From Streblospio benedicti (taxonomy: Eukaryota > Annelida > Polychaeta > Spionida > Spionidae): a stretch of DNA of 64,000 bases. Numbering within the stretch: the stretch's first letter is position 1; each line of letters starts with the position of its first letter. This document shows, one piece after another, positions 13,401 to 22,439 of this stretch. Position numbers and translations under genes: made by a program. The notes beneath the pieces are model-generated. The model was not told where the DNA came from. It was given only the letters and a program-made list of their open reading frames with translations, and ran no database searches. The DNA lies in assembly GCA_019095985.1 (NCBI GenBank), contig CM032659.1:24362827-24426826 (forward strand). Direction: 5' to 3'.

Positions 13401-16400
13401 CTGATTAAATGCACATGGCCATTCATCTGTGTAGGAAAATATTACAATATTTTGAAATAGATTATAATAAAATCCAATGTGTAAAAATAACTAAAATTGA
13501 TTTAACAACAATTATAGAAAAAACAAGATAACACTTCACACTTCAAATGCAAATTGCAAGCATAATGCAAATGGCCACCAAAACAAACAAAACAATACTC
13601 TGAACTTGGGTAATTCAGTTCTGTTTCTTCTTCAGAAATAACATGTCCAAATCCACCAGCAATAGCAAATACAGCTGTGCTGTTTACGAGCATCACCCTC
13701 AATGCTGTGGCCACATACACCTGCAGCTCTGGATACAAGTACATGGGAGGAAAAACCACCGCCGTGTGTACCAGCCAAGAGACATGGCAACCAGCAGACA
13801 TCTCGTGTGAAGGTACTGCTCCTGAATTTTGTGTGGCTTTAACCATCAATGCCTTGTTGTCAATTATGTAAAAATATTTATTGGTATTTTGTAATTGCTA
13901 CTCTCAGCCTGTAATATATATGTCATATAAGGGCATCCCAGAAAATTGGGATCATAATTTCAGTGGGGGTGCCTGATATATTCAAACACATTTAGAAATT
14001 TAGGAGGCTGAGGAGTGGGGGGATACTAAAAATCCTACTAAAGTTTCATTAACTGTTCACATATATGGCATAGTATATATGAAATGTGCAAAAGTACAAA
14101 CTTGTTGCTAAATGTTGATATATTCTACACAATTTTATCTTTAAAAACTGTCGAAGCAACTTTAATATTCGCTGAGAACAAAAGTTAAGTACTATAATCT
14201 TGGTCACTGGAGGAATTTGAAACACATTTTTCTATTGGTCAGCCACTCCGTGTTCTTAAATATCACCAGAATGACCAGAACAAAAGCAGTGGTACCCGGT
14301 GAGTCTGGTCTTGTAAACGTGAACTCACGTTTACCTAAGTAGGTCACATTTTGAGTGTTCCTTCTGGAATTTGCATCACTACGGTCACTGTGAAATTATA
14401 AACAACTAAAGTATCTTTTTCAAACTTCTCTCTCTCACACACACTTGTTTTGAGCAAACAACTAAAGTATCATAATGATCGAAGAATCATGCTGCATGTC
14501 TGCTCAGAAGATGCAAACTGTGAATCCAAACATCTTATCATTGGAAAATTCAAAAAGTAGTTTTTTCATGCTGATATGACTTACATATGACTTATAATAC
14601 CAGTACATGTACATCATATGTTCACTAGAAATCCTGTGCGGGCCTCCCCCCGTGTTCGCCCGTGCCACCCGCATGGTGACAGACGAGCGTGTTGGCAGCA
14701 CGGCCGTGTACCAGTGTGACAAAGGCTACACGCTGGCATCAGCCTCGACTCCCCCGGGTAGTAGCCTGGGTGTCGTCACGGAGTGTCTTGAGAGCGGCTC
14801 CTGGTCGGAAATCAACGTCTCATGCATCGGTAACAAACCAACGCCAATGATAATCTTATCTTTATGAATATCATTTCAGTGCAACCTTTTCTGATCATTT
14901 CATTTCTGCGTACAATACCGTACATGTATGTAGTCCATTCTTAGACGATTTGCTAGTTATTAGTAAATGTATAGCGTACATTCTAAACGTTCTAGGAAGC
15001 TAATTTATGTCAAACCGTGTTAAATGCTACCTTCAAACTTGGAACAATTTCTATGTGATTAAGACCATCACTGGTGTTCAATTTGGCACTTTGCCATTTG
15101 AATTATGTATGCCTTCCTTGGAGCCATTTTAAGTCCAACCACTTATCAAAATTATTCAAATATGTCAGGTTGGAATACAGGGATTTTACCAGAGTGGGGC
15201 GGGTTTATATGGAAGTGGAATATGAGGAAAAAAGCTCCCACAATTAGGGATATGGGAAAAAGGCCACGAAGGAACATATGGGATTTCATGGAAGTGGGAT
15301 GTTGGAAAATTGTCAAAACATTTGTGGGCTATGGGAAAGAAGGCCCAAAAAATAGGAATGTGGGAAATAAGGCAAAAAAGATAGTGATGTGGGACATTGT
15401 GACCCCTTGTAACCACCCCCACCCCCCCTCCGCCAGAGTGGCAACTTTCTTCCATCAAGTAACATATGTACACTCTTCACCAAGCCATGGAGTGAACAAA
15501 CAAACAATATGCGTACCACCCCACATGTGTCCCCAGCTGTGTCATGTGGACTGCCCCCGGCACTGCCCAACACGCGCCTCACCCACACCAGCACCGAGCT
15601 CCACAGCAGCGCCACCTACACCTGCCTGCCTGGCACGGCCGCCGATGTCGAGGGCTGGAGTGCGGAGGAGGAGAACGTCACATGCACGGCAGATGGCTGG
15701 ACCAGCCCGCGCCTCCGCTGTGTGGGTACGTCTGTAGCAGAGACCTGTGCTGGGCCCAGCTTCTGCACCTGCGAATTAGCGGGTTTGCGGGCTGAATTGT
15801 CACTTTTACTGTGGGTGTGGATGCCTGTGCGGGTTTTATTCCTAAAAACAATTGCATGGTGGGTTTTTGTGGGCTTAAACTCATGAACAGAGCCTGCTGA
15901 GAAACCCGCATGTTCTACTTGTTACAATTTTCTTTGGTCTGTAGTCACCCAGTGCATTAGATGAGACAAGTACGAGCAGCTGAGTACGTATTTACCTCTG
16001 TCAGTCTTTGGTCATGGCAATGTGGTTAATTAGGCTGTACTAATGACACGTTGATTGACCCGTTGATTGACACCATAGACTGTTTTAGAGTAGCAGGTTT
16101 TTTGGAAAGTGTCAATACAATCTGTTTGGTACGAAGAAAGTTATTGTCAAGGTTTTTAATTATTTTATTTTGAATTCAAGTATAGCAAATGTACTTCTGT
16201 AGTATAAAGAGAGGTTTAATTATAATCTCAGAATACAATATGAAACAAAATGATTGAAAAGTGTTTTTTCTTTGTATAAACCGAACACTTCATCTACTTA
16301 GTGAAAGACTGTGGCGCTCCAGATGAGAAACCATTCACCAGCCTCACTTTCAAGGACACGACTGTTGGGCAGACAGCCAAGTATGAGTGCCTCAAGGGCT

Positions 16401-19400
16401 ATGAGGACAAGGTCGGTGGTACGGGGACCGTGTTTGCAACATGTCAGGAGAATGCCTCATGGACACCCGTCACATTGGTGTGCGAAGGTAGGTTTGGACA
16501 AATAATCAAGTGATCATGTTAAATATTGTGGTAGAAACTGTCTTGAATACCTTCAGACTGGATGGTGTGTGCTGTTTGTAATGATAAAGTGAGAAATACA
16601 ATGTAGCATCAAGCATATTATGTTAAGTTCCAGATACTTTCACTGTTATTTTTTAGAGATTCGAAAAGAAAAATGGATGATTATAGAAGTAAGTTCTTGT
16701 AAATGAGGTTGCAAGGGAAGAGGGAGTGTATGTAATCATGCCAGTTTATGTGTTACAGTAACCGTCATGTGTTTACTGACTACCAGAAGTATTATAAAGT
16801 TGGCAAATAATATGAATAGTTATATACCCAGCATTTAAATTGCTGGTTGAATGCAATATTTACTATGTAGAACATGCTTGCACTACTCCTCTGTGTGTAG
16901 ATTTATATTTTATAAACCAAGCAGAGTAATGCACATTGTCGATGCATGTTTGTATGGTAAGCGTTGTATTCAACCACCCTTTTTGATAAGTAATATGTAT
17001 GTTTATAAACAAATGCATATACTTTTATGAATATATGTAGTGTAATATTTACGTTAAATTGTGTTGAACTAAATAACTATATTTGTTAATTTGAAAATGA
17101 TGGTTTAGAGTCAAAATCCACTGTACACATGATCAGAGCCCTACATAAACACAACACCAGTTCATTGGCATCCTCTTCCCACTTTATTTTTCTCAACTCC
17201 CTGGGGAGTACACAGCACATATCAAGCGTAGAGCAAATGTGGAAATCACTCACATCAGCATTCACTCGCCTCACCATTAATTAATGTGCAGACGCCAAAA
17301 TGCAGAGTGCAACCAGTTAAGGGGGTGATTTGCTCAACATCCACCACCAGACCTGACCGCGAATCGAATACGTGTATATAATTCTCTTCCTCTGTAGGCT
17401 AATAGAGATATCATGAAATGTGTACATGTAATAATAATCGTGTTTGCAGAGAGCACGTATGCCCTAGATGCTGCCGCATTTGGTGCTGACGCGGCCAACG
17501 TGACGTTTGTGAATGGCACAGATGATGGGGTGAACTTCAGGCTCGATGCAGTTATGAGGTAAATGTAAATGTCCTTATTTACAGTCACAGTTCACAGATT
17601 TTACCACAGGTGCATGCATCGCGGAGGGCAGAAACCAAATGAGACTGATGAATGGCCATTCATACTTTTCCTCCTTCATTGTTTATGTTATGAAGTACTA
17701 GTATAAAAATAAACAATGAAGAGGGAAAAGAAAGAATGGCCATTCATCAATCTCAGTTGATTTCTGCCTATGGTTTTAGTGCTCTAGCGACTTTACAACT
17801 ACACCAAGTCATTGGCATCTTTGTCACACTATCACTTTCTCACCTCCCTGGGGAGCATACAGCACATTGCAAGTGTAGGGCAGACATACTTATCACTCAC
17901 ATTAGCGTTCACTTGCACAAAGATTAAAAGTATAAGATTAACTGAAATAAATATTGTTAATTATGATTGTAGAAGAGGCTGTTTTTCAATCAGTAGTATA
18001 ATATACTGTACTTACATTGTACTGTGGATTCGTTGAAATTTATTGTAAGTTCCAGCATATTCCCTCGTTGTGGAGGCGACAAGGGGAAATATCGCTCATT
18101 TCAGCCCCAGCAAGAACCAACTTAACATAAAGTCTTTTGTTATACAAAAAGAACATAATTTTTGTCAAGAGGGCTATCATTTCAGCATGAAAACATGTTT
18201 CCCACAGAATTGGCATTGCCTGGCTAGAATGTTTCTAGTAGATTCTTACATTGGGAATCGTTTGTGACAGGTTTGCGTGTGGTATTGGTCACGACATGAC
18301 CGGCCCGAGTGAGAGAAGGCTGGAGGAAGGTGGCGTATGGACCAGCCAGCCCCCAACCTGCTCAGGTATGAATAGTAAATAGGGGGCTAGGGCTTGACCG
18401 CATTAATCATGGGGGTCAACCCTATTATCCAATACTACTACTGGTATGATGGCAAAGATATACAGTAAAGCCAGAATGTGAAACTATGCTACATGTTCGT
18501 CTCGTTTAGTATTTACTCGCCTTTTTAAACCGAAATACATCACAACATTAGCAGAACAGTGTAAAACTTGCATGCATTTTCACAACCTTCTTTGTGAGAT
18601 AAACAATTTAGCTGTAGTGATGTTTTTGTAATGTTTATTCATGTAAATATTATCTATTCAGCAACATTTCACTGTATCACGGTTTCGTGGTCATTGTTTT
18701 TCCAGCCAAAATGTGTCCACCACCCAACGTGACCGGCTCCTCGCCAGCCTTGATCTACACAGCATCAACAGGCGGGTCTGTGTCGACGTACCTGTCGACA
18801 GTGACGTTTGGCTGTGAGGACCCGGAGACGTGGCGTCTGGTTACTGAGGAAGGGGACAGAGTGCATGTTTGTGACGCGGACGGCCGGTGGGACGGCACCG
18901 TGCCAACATGTGTCAGTGAGTAGTGGGCAAACGCTACCAAAAATTAACTTTCACACTTCAGTCCCATGGCAGTCATTTTTATCTTTTTTAAACCTGTCAT
19001 AGCACCTATGATATTCGTCAAGAACATAAAGTTTGCACATAAACAGAACACATTTTGCCGCAGCTACCAGAAGTATGTCCTACAATCCTATAATCTTGCT
19101 TACTAACAGAATTTTGAACACACTCTTTCGAGGATGTTAATCTGTACAGAGTTACAATCCCTGGGCTGTTGTATTTGTAAGTTGAACAAACTAATGGCTC
19201 TTGTATATTTATTATTGACGGAGTGTGAGTGCAGTAAGTTTAAGACAAGACAAATGTTTATTGTCTTCCGATGGCTTTTAAGCCAAGTTTCTATTACAGC
19301 TTGCAAAGATATCAATTTTATAAAGACATTAATAATATCAGAAAATAGAACGTTTGAATTTGTCGAATTGGGTTGTTATATGGAAACAAACATGAAACTG

Positions 19401-22323
19401 ATGTTGCTCCAAAGCAACATTTCTCTCCATAAAATATTGTTAAGATAATGGTGTGACCTGATTTTAGCAGGTTCATAATAAGCTCCCCTGTGTTTTGCAG
19501 AGAAGCAGTGTGATGCGCCAGCCAACATCACCCATGGCGCGGTGTGGTACAGCAGCCTGCATGTGCACAGTAATGCCACCTACACCTGCGCTCGAGGCTA
19601 TGAGTTGGAGCCGCCACCAGAAAGCGAGGCTGCAATCAGCCGATGTCTGCCTGACGAAACGTGGTCCCCGCCCCCGCCTCGATGTCAGGGTGAGGCCCAT
19701 ATGTGTGATATCTAAACATTTTGATAGACTAAATGTTAGTGCATTGTAAGCAAGACTATTGCATGGTTAAATTCCATAAGTATCAGCTGTTTGTCATATG
19801 GCTATGTTATAATGCTTGACCTCATATAAATAGTACATGTTGTTATTCCAAAAATCCGTTCTAGACAATACACATATGAAGCAACATCTGTCTCTGCTTG
19901 TATCTTTGTCAACAAACTTGTAACACTTGGACATCACATATGGGCCATTGTTTACCAGAGAACCGGTCCATTGAGGCCACCATAGAGTGGATTTCACATG
20001 GTTTCAATTTTGAAGGGATCTATTTATGGAGGGGGTCTCTTCATGGAGGTTTAGAACAGGAATAAATGATCATATGGTATTTTTCACACCTTTGATATAC
20101 ATGTATACAATTCTCTACTTACACTAGCATCCCTAGTATTGTGTACATAGAATAACAGACCCATATTCTGTGGGGATTTGGTGGGCTCATCCAAAACTCC
20201 CTTGAATGCGATATTTTCTTCTGCTAAGGTTACATGTGACGTTTTTAAGGAAACCCTGTTAAGGTATTTATTCGATGCCACATAAAAACTGAAGCCCCCT
20301 TTAAAAAAATCTGAGCACAGGCCTGAATAAGACAATAATACTTGGATTCACCCCACTAATTCTGTGACACCGCGGTACCAGCTGTGGTGTGCCATGCGCT
20401 GCCCCCGCTCCTCGGACCTCACATGCGGCTCCACATCTCATCCCAGCTCTACGGAGGTGTCCTCACCTACTCCTGCGCAGACGGACACACGTTGTCGTCT
20501 CTCGCCGGCGTTAACCAGACGTGCAACGCCTCCGGTCAGTGGACACCGCTTGACCAGCCGCCGCAGTGTGTCCGTAAGTCACGCTACTTTTGTTTCACTC
20601 TGGCTACTTAAACGTTATTGCCGCACTTTTGTATAACTCTGGCTATTTAACAGTTTGCGATAATAGTAGTAGCCAGACAGGGCTGCTATGATAGAAGACA
20701 TATGATGTGTTTTATGTGAATTTGACTCATCAAAAGGCATGCACGACCTGAGCCGCTTTCCCTGTTTTGGTTCAACAAATGTTCATTGATTTTACATCAT
20801 TTGTTTAGAATATTGAAGGAGTTCAATGTTATTTTTGTGCCTTTCCATCCATCCATAGACTACAGATTGTCTGGCAATGAATTTGCTCAACACCTGACTA
20901 GACCAGAATAGAACGTGATCCCAGTTAGTAAAAATAGCAAACACATGGTCACTACCATTATGTATTCTGTAATGTATTCTGGTTTTATGTCACTGCACAG
21001 TGCTACTGCACATAAATTCATTAGTTGTGATATTATTTGTATTGTAAATAGTCATATGGCATGTCACGTTGCACAATTTGCACCACTTGTCATTATGGCC
21101 TCTGGCCCATTAGACAATAAAAGTTTGAAGTACATGTCCTTCACGCCATAAACTGGTTCAGCCAGGTTGACTTGTCTTACACTTTCAGCCCTCGACTGCG
21201 GGCCGCCGCCTGCTGTAGAGAACACCACCGTGAGCGCGACATCGTCCACACAGCTCGGCGCCGTGGCACGGTACTCGTGTCTGCCCAACCACGAACACAC
21301 GGCCGGGGACAGGATGCGGCGCTGTGGGACCCAGGCACAGTGGGAGGGCGAGGACATACAGTGTCAGTGTAAGTTTTATGAGGGTGGGACCCGGGCACAG
21401 TGGGAGGACAGCGTAAGTGTAAGTTTTATGCACACGAAGAAGAGATTGTTGTATAGATATAGCGTTAGTGTACTCGACCAGGGTGGGAGAGGGAGACTTT
21501 ATTGAGCGTTTCAAGTGAAGCTATGTTATGTATGATGCAAAGGGAATTGGGTTCAACCTTAACCCTTGATACTGAGTCAGTATAAGTATACATGTACATG
21601 TATATAGGAACTTTGATTACTAGGGAAATGATGAGTGAGATCAATTATTTGGATGCTGGACTAGGTTTTAAACAGGATATTAAAGCAGTAATTATATGAT
21701 TACTGTGATAATAAACTGTTGCTATTTCAGATATTGAGGGCGGCACTGTGGTGGAGATATTTGTTCCAGAGGAAAACCTCACTGAGGCTGAGATGGCAGA
21801 CGCTAGAATAGGTAATGGTTTTGATGTCAAATCGTAAACAGCATTCAGGACCCTCTATGCCAGATGACTTGAAAATGTTCAGAGAAAAGAAATACTTTAC
21901 GTATAAATAGTCAAAATTAATGCATGAATTAATACATCTAGATTTTTTAAAGCAGACTTCAGCGACTCTCTCTACAATACATTACCAAATTAATGATCAG
22001 AAATCAGCTGCATGCTGCAAACGCAGAAGTTCGTCTCAATCCATGTAGCTGAGCCACACATTTCAGGCATGACGCCAGCCGACCGGCGCCCCCTGGCCAT
22101 GGGGGTGGGCAGCACACTGGGCATAGTCCTTGTCACCGTCTTCGTGGTGATCATCATCAGCCTCGATCTGCCTGCATTCCCCCAACAGTGGGCTCTCCTC
22201 AAGTACAACCTGAGCGGGATGAGACCATCCCAGCGTCAGCCACGGGGGAGCAGGGGAAGGAGGGCGAGCGCAGAGCGGCGACGGAGCCTTGGCAACAGCA
22301 GCAATGAGGAGGGGCAGGCCTAG
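4205..22323 (+). CDS. PAN / trefoil-like / multi-sushi type I membrane protein
   Basis: Gene-level entry: about 20 exons can be read, nearly all phase 1-1. Order: PAN/apple-like exon; two 63-nt exons with a CPxxPSP motif; trefoil-like exon; then CCP (sushi) domains, ten of them single exons and three split across exons; an acidic juxtamembrane exon; and a last exon with a transmembrane helix and a short Arg-rich cytoplasmic tail ending at a TAG at 22321-22323. CCP modules have four cysteines (paired 1-3, 2-4) and a Trp, all visible in most repeats. Proteins of this build act at the cell surface as complement regulators, adhesion proteins or pattern receptors; which applies here cannot be told. 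No signal peptide was found, so the 5' end is incomplete in this model. All exons keep frame, so the gene looks functional. It is not a clear orthologue of any vertebrate complement receptor that I recognise. Confidence 0.85.
4772..4834 (+). CDS. Exon: short CPxxPSP module, copy 1
   Basis: A 63-nt exon between CAG and G|GTATGT, phase 1-1, coding LQCPIIPSPFKSMKIVSESG. It is the same length and phase as the exon at 5252 and similar in sequence, so the two look like tandem duplicates. It resembles the first (C1) half of a split sushi domain, but no partner half follows directly. Confidence 0.6.
5095..5142. repeat. Short tandem repeat, about 17 bp x 3
   Basis: Three near-identical units of GTGTATTGGTGGGTGCT lie in the intron before the second short exon. 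Confidence 0.85.
5252..5314 (+). CDS. Exon: short CPxxPSP module, copy 2
   Basis: A 63-nt exon between CAG and G|GTGAGG, phase 1-1, coding ITCPLPSPVSVPPVEISFFE. Its single Cys could be the first Cys of a split sushi whose second half is at 6366-6491, or the first Cys of the trefoil-like module in the next exon. Confidence 0.65.
5403..5525 (+). CDS. Exon: trefoil (P-type)-like module
   Basis: A 41-codon phase 1-1 exon. It reads KACGIP, then TEAECLKNDLCY, and ends SCFKPG. This follows the P-type trefoil pattern [ST]-x3-C-x4-C-C-[FYWH] with a final CF.P, except that the first Cys of the CC pair is Leu and the first loop is longer than usual. Trefoil modules bind glycans in mucins and egg-coat proteins. 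The donor (G|GTTATT) is weak. Confidence 0.6.
6130..6300. repeat. Degenerate dispersed repeat, copy A
   Basis: Intronic stretch with repeating motifs such as TTGGCCTTATTTCCCACATC and TTGGCCTTTTTTCCACATCC. The reverse complement of 15175-15425 has the same motifs in the same order, so these are two copies of one family in opposite orientation within the same gene. Confidence 0.75.
6366..6491 (+). CDS. Exon: sushi second half
   Basis: Acceptor TTCAG and donor G|GTGTGT, phase 1-1. It codes VTYSCAG, TQTCHS, the conserved Trp (NVWEP) and PHCVG, which are Cys 2, 3 and 4 of a CCP domain. Its first Cys must come from an upstream exon, most likely 5252-5314. Confidence 0.85.
6971..7039 (+). CDS. Exon: sushi first half
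   Basis: Acceptor TTTCAG and donor G|GTAAGT, phase 1-1, coding EITCGALPVVDNTKVNMEP. It carries Cys 1 of a CCP domain and pairs with the exon at 7780. Confidence 0.85.
7780..7893 (+). CDS. Exon: sushi second half
   Basis: Phase 1-1 exon coding VDYTCAAGYQ, RLCSAGAW and DIVCS, which are Cys 2-4 and the Trp of the CCP begun at 6971. The donor A|GTAAGT is strong. The next intron (7894-12312) contains an antisense kelch gene and several repeats. Confidence 0.87.
8580..9065. repeat. Degenerate tandem repeat, about 150-185 bp, 3 units
   Basis: The motif GACTTGCTATTCTAGGTG recurs at about 8692 and 8877, and a diverged form near 9027 (TACTTGCTACTCTATG). Shared flanks include TCTGATGTAAAATAAA and TCATTGAGTG. 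Units diverge increasingly toward the right. Confidence 0.75.
9683..10693 (-). CDS. Kelch-repeat protein, intronless, antisense in sushi-gene intron
   Basis: A 336-codon open frame with at least four kelch blades: FFVTGGRKNS, KLFVLGGSAQEV followed by a W (VWTTV), VIVAGGSDSV followed by RWTTLASVP, YLLDINGCF with TWSNLPPMP, and LVLYGGARKD with REWTL. The GG pairs and the spaced W mark kelch blades, which form a beta-propeller that binds partner proteins. There is no BTB or BACK domain, usually found N-terminal in KLHL proteins; the 5' side is AT-rich with a tandem duplication. It may be a retrocopy or fragment of a KLHL gene, or a complete kelch-only protein. The last 40 or so residues (after MCDHTVLLTEM) are atypical, suggesting a new C-terminus. 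The frame is intact, which argues for recent origin or selection. Confidence 0.82.
   Translation of the reverse strand: MDFFSIKMDSLIRKLCHVPQITTIIGGCKLDNNHSNSIWRDYPKYSLDLADRIVGWKHEKLKVDLFTDSALYSVCASYNGFFVTGGRKNSVILDRCYHANLEYNKMGEIKALPRMPRARHCHGSVVTHGKLFVLGGSAQEVDVFFLDDKVWTTVSRLPFAQVTNPNVACYEDSVIVAGGSDSVDAAMFNVNTHRWTTLASVPVQTKAAAVAMFRDSLYLLDINGCFEYQIPSNTWSNLPPMPEPSYGCAVQVQDGCLVLYGGARKDKDYHTFVQRYDISQREWTLDDWALPEAMCDHTVLLTEMWMPENYVAGGLWLVWIYAMIPITSIHYHSKTV
10707..10880. repeat. Tandem duplication of about 88 bp upstream of the kelch ORF
   Basis: Two adjacent copies share TGTTTATTTTAC at their starts and TTGGTGAACAGCATACTAGT followed by TAGTGATACATG at their ends. They lie just 5' of the minus-strand kelch start, in its presumed promoter. 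Confidence 0.85.
11859..12190. mobile_element. MITE-like element, 332 bp
   Basis: The ends are inverted repeats: TCACTGAGTATCAGATGTCA on the left, and on the right its reverse complement with two extra bases (TGACATCTGATACTCAGAGT). The similarity extends weakly for about 45 bp. The inside is AT-rich with no coding frame. It fits a non-autonomous DNA transposon; a target duplication could not be fixed by eye. Confidence 0.75.
12313..12492 (+). CDS. Exon: complete sushi domain
   Basis: Acceptor CCCCCAG and donor T|GTAAGG, 60 codons, phase 1-1. Cys 1 FSCQLPD, Cys 2 DYICDKGYEL, Cys 3 HRECNAS, Trp MWEGS, Cys 4 PNCQ. Confidence 0.9.
12749..12931 (+). CDS. Exon: complete sushi domain
   Basis: 61 codons, phase 1-1 (GTAAG acceptor, G|GTAGAG donor). 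VVCPAPAP, ITYLCNEGYQ, IRRCEDT, QWSGEP, LICTG give all four core Cys and the Trp. Two extra Cys in PCSPC could form an added disulfide. Confidence 0.9.
13636..13812 (+). CDS. Exon: complete sushi domain
   Basis: 59 codons, phase 1-1. ITCPNPPA, ATYTCSSGYK, AVCTSQ, TWQPAD, ISCEG. Confidence 0.92.
14629..14829 (+). CDS. Exon: complete sushi domain
   Basis: 67 codons, phase 1-1, donor G|GTAACA. ILCGPPPV, AVYQCDKGYT, TECLESG, SWSEIN, VSCIG. It is longer than the others because of a Ser/Pro/Gly-rich loop between Cys 2 and Cys 3. Confidence 0.92.
15175..15425. repeat. Degenerate dispersed repeat, copy B (inverted relative to 6130)
   Basis: Reverse complement shows GCCTTATTTCCCACATTCCT, GGCCTTCTTTCCCATAGCCC and GGCCTTTTTCCCATATCCCT, matching the 6130-6300 copy. 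A chance 210-codon frame across it is not a gene. Confidence 0.75.
15537..15725 (+). CDS. Exon: complete sushi domain
   Basis: 63 codons, phase 1-1, CCCCAG acceptor and G|GTACGT donor. VSCGLPPA, ATYTCLPGTA, VTCTADG, GWTSPR, LRCVG. Very GC-rich compared with its introns, as are the other exons of this gene. Confidence 0.92.
16302..16487 (+). CDS. Exon: complete sushi domain
   Basis: 62 codons, phase 1-1. KDCGAPDE, AKYECLKGYE, ATCQEN, SWTPVT, LVCEG. Confidence 0.92.
17450..17558 (+). CDS. Exon: degenerate sushi, first part
   Basis: Phase 1 start, phase 2 end (AG|GTAAAT), coding STYALDAAAFGADAANVTF and on to LDAVMR. It sits where a CCP first half is expected but has no Cys 1. Confidence 0.7.
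17627..17768. repeat. Inverted repeat, 60-bp arms
   Basis: Arms 17627-17686 and 17709-17768 pair over about 60 bp with roughly nine mismatches; both contain GATGAATGGCCATTC-like cores. It may be a small foldback element in the intron. Confidence 0.85.
18271..18365 (+). CDS. Exon: degenerate sushi, second part
   Basis: Phase 2 start, phase 1 end (G|GTATGA). It codes FACGIGHDMTG, then GGVWTSQPPTCSG. Cys 2, the Trp and Cys 4 are present; Cys 3 is missing. With 17450-17558 it forms a domain lacking the Cys1-Cys3 pair but keeping Cys2-Cys4. Confidence 0.8.
18706..18915 (+). CDS. Exon: complete sushi domain
   Basis: 70 codons, phase 1-1, A|GTGAGT donor. KMCPPPNV, VTFGCEDPE, HVCDADG, RWDGTV, PTCV. 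The loop after Cys 1 is long and Ser/Thr-rich. Confidence 0.92.
19501..19689 (+). CDS. Exon: complete sushi domain
   Basis: 63 codons, phase 1-1. KQCDAPANITHG, ATYTCARGYE, SRCLPDE, TWSPPP, RCQG. ITHG after Cys 1 is the common CCP strand motif, and NIT there is an N-glycosylation sequon. Confidence 0.92.
20382..20573 (+). CDS. Exon: complete sushi domain
   Basis: 64 codons, phase 1-1, C|GTAAGT donor. VVCHALPP, LTYSCADGHT, QTCNASG, QWTPLD, PQCV. Confidence 0.92.
21189..21368 (+). CDS. Exon: complete sushi domain (last)
   Basis: 60 codons, phase 1-1, T|GTAAGT donor. LDCGPPPA, ARYSCLPNHE, RRCGTQ, QWEGED, IQCQ. The 3' end of this exon and its donor are partly duplicated just downstream (about 21384-21431). 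Confidence 0.92.
21731..21811 (+). CDS. Exon: juxtamembrane stalk
   Basis: 27 codons, phase 1-1, coding IEGGTVVEIFVPEENLTEAE and on to DARIG. An acidic linker with one NLT glycosylation sequon before the membrane. Confidence 0.82.
   Translation: MLRAALWWRYLFQRKTSLRLRWQTLE
22049..22323 (+). CDS. Last exon: transmembrane helix and cytoplasmic tail
   Basis: Phase-1 start and TAG stop. After RRPLAMG comes a hydrophobic helix (VGSTLGIVLVTVFVVIII), then a tail of about 50 residues with Arg/Ser clusters (RGSRGRRASAERRRSLG) ending NEEGQA. The basic stretch follows the helix, as expected for a type I protein. Two acceptors in the same frame are possible: TAG at 22048, and CAG ending at 22066. Confidence 0.85.
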
Positions 22324-22439
22324 AACCTAGTTTATATACAACATTGCCAAGAGGTTGCACCCATCCATGGCATGAAGACTTAGAGGGGCAATGAGGACTG
22401 ATCATGAGAATAAGGATAAGGATGTATCAATTTGAGATA

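Larger units (their letters stand above)
17150..17925. repeat. Direct repeat pair of about 130 bp flanking a sushi half exon
   Basis: 17150-17280 and 17797-17925 share TCATTGGCATC, CTCCCTGGGGAG, ACAGCACAT, ATCACTCACAT and CATTCACT-like blocks in the same order. Between them lie the exon 17450-17558 and a 60-bp inverted repeat (17627-17686 with 17709-17768). Confidence 0.78.

Noticed and set aside
14306-14327. GTAAACGTGA / ACTCACGTTTAC palindrome as an operator-like site
   Set aside because: Short imperfect palindrome in an intron; expected by chance at this scale and no context.
15105-15737. 210-codon open frame on +
   Set aside because: It runs through an intronic repeat and then a sushi exon in the wrong frame; the sushi frame has proper splice sites and cysteines.
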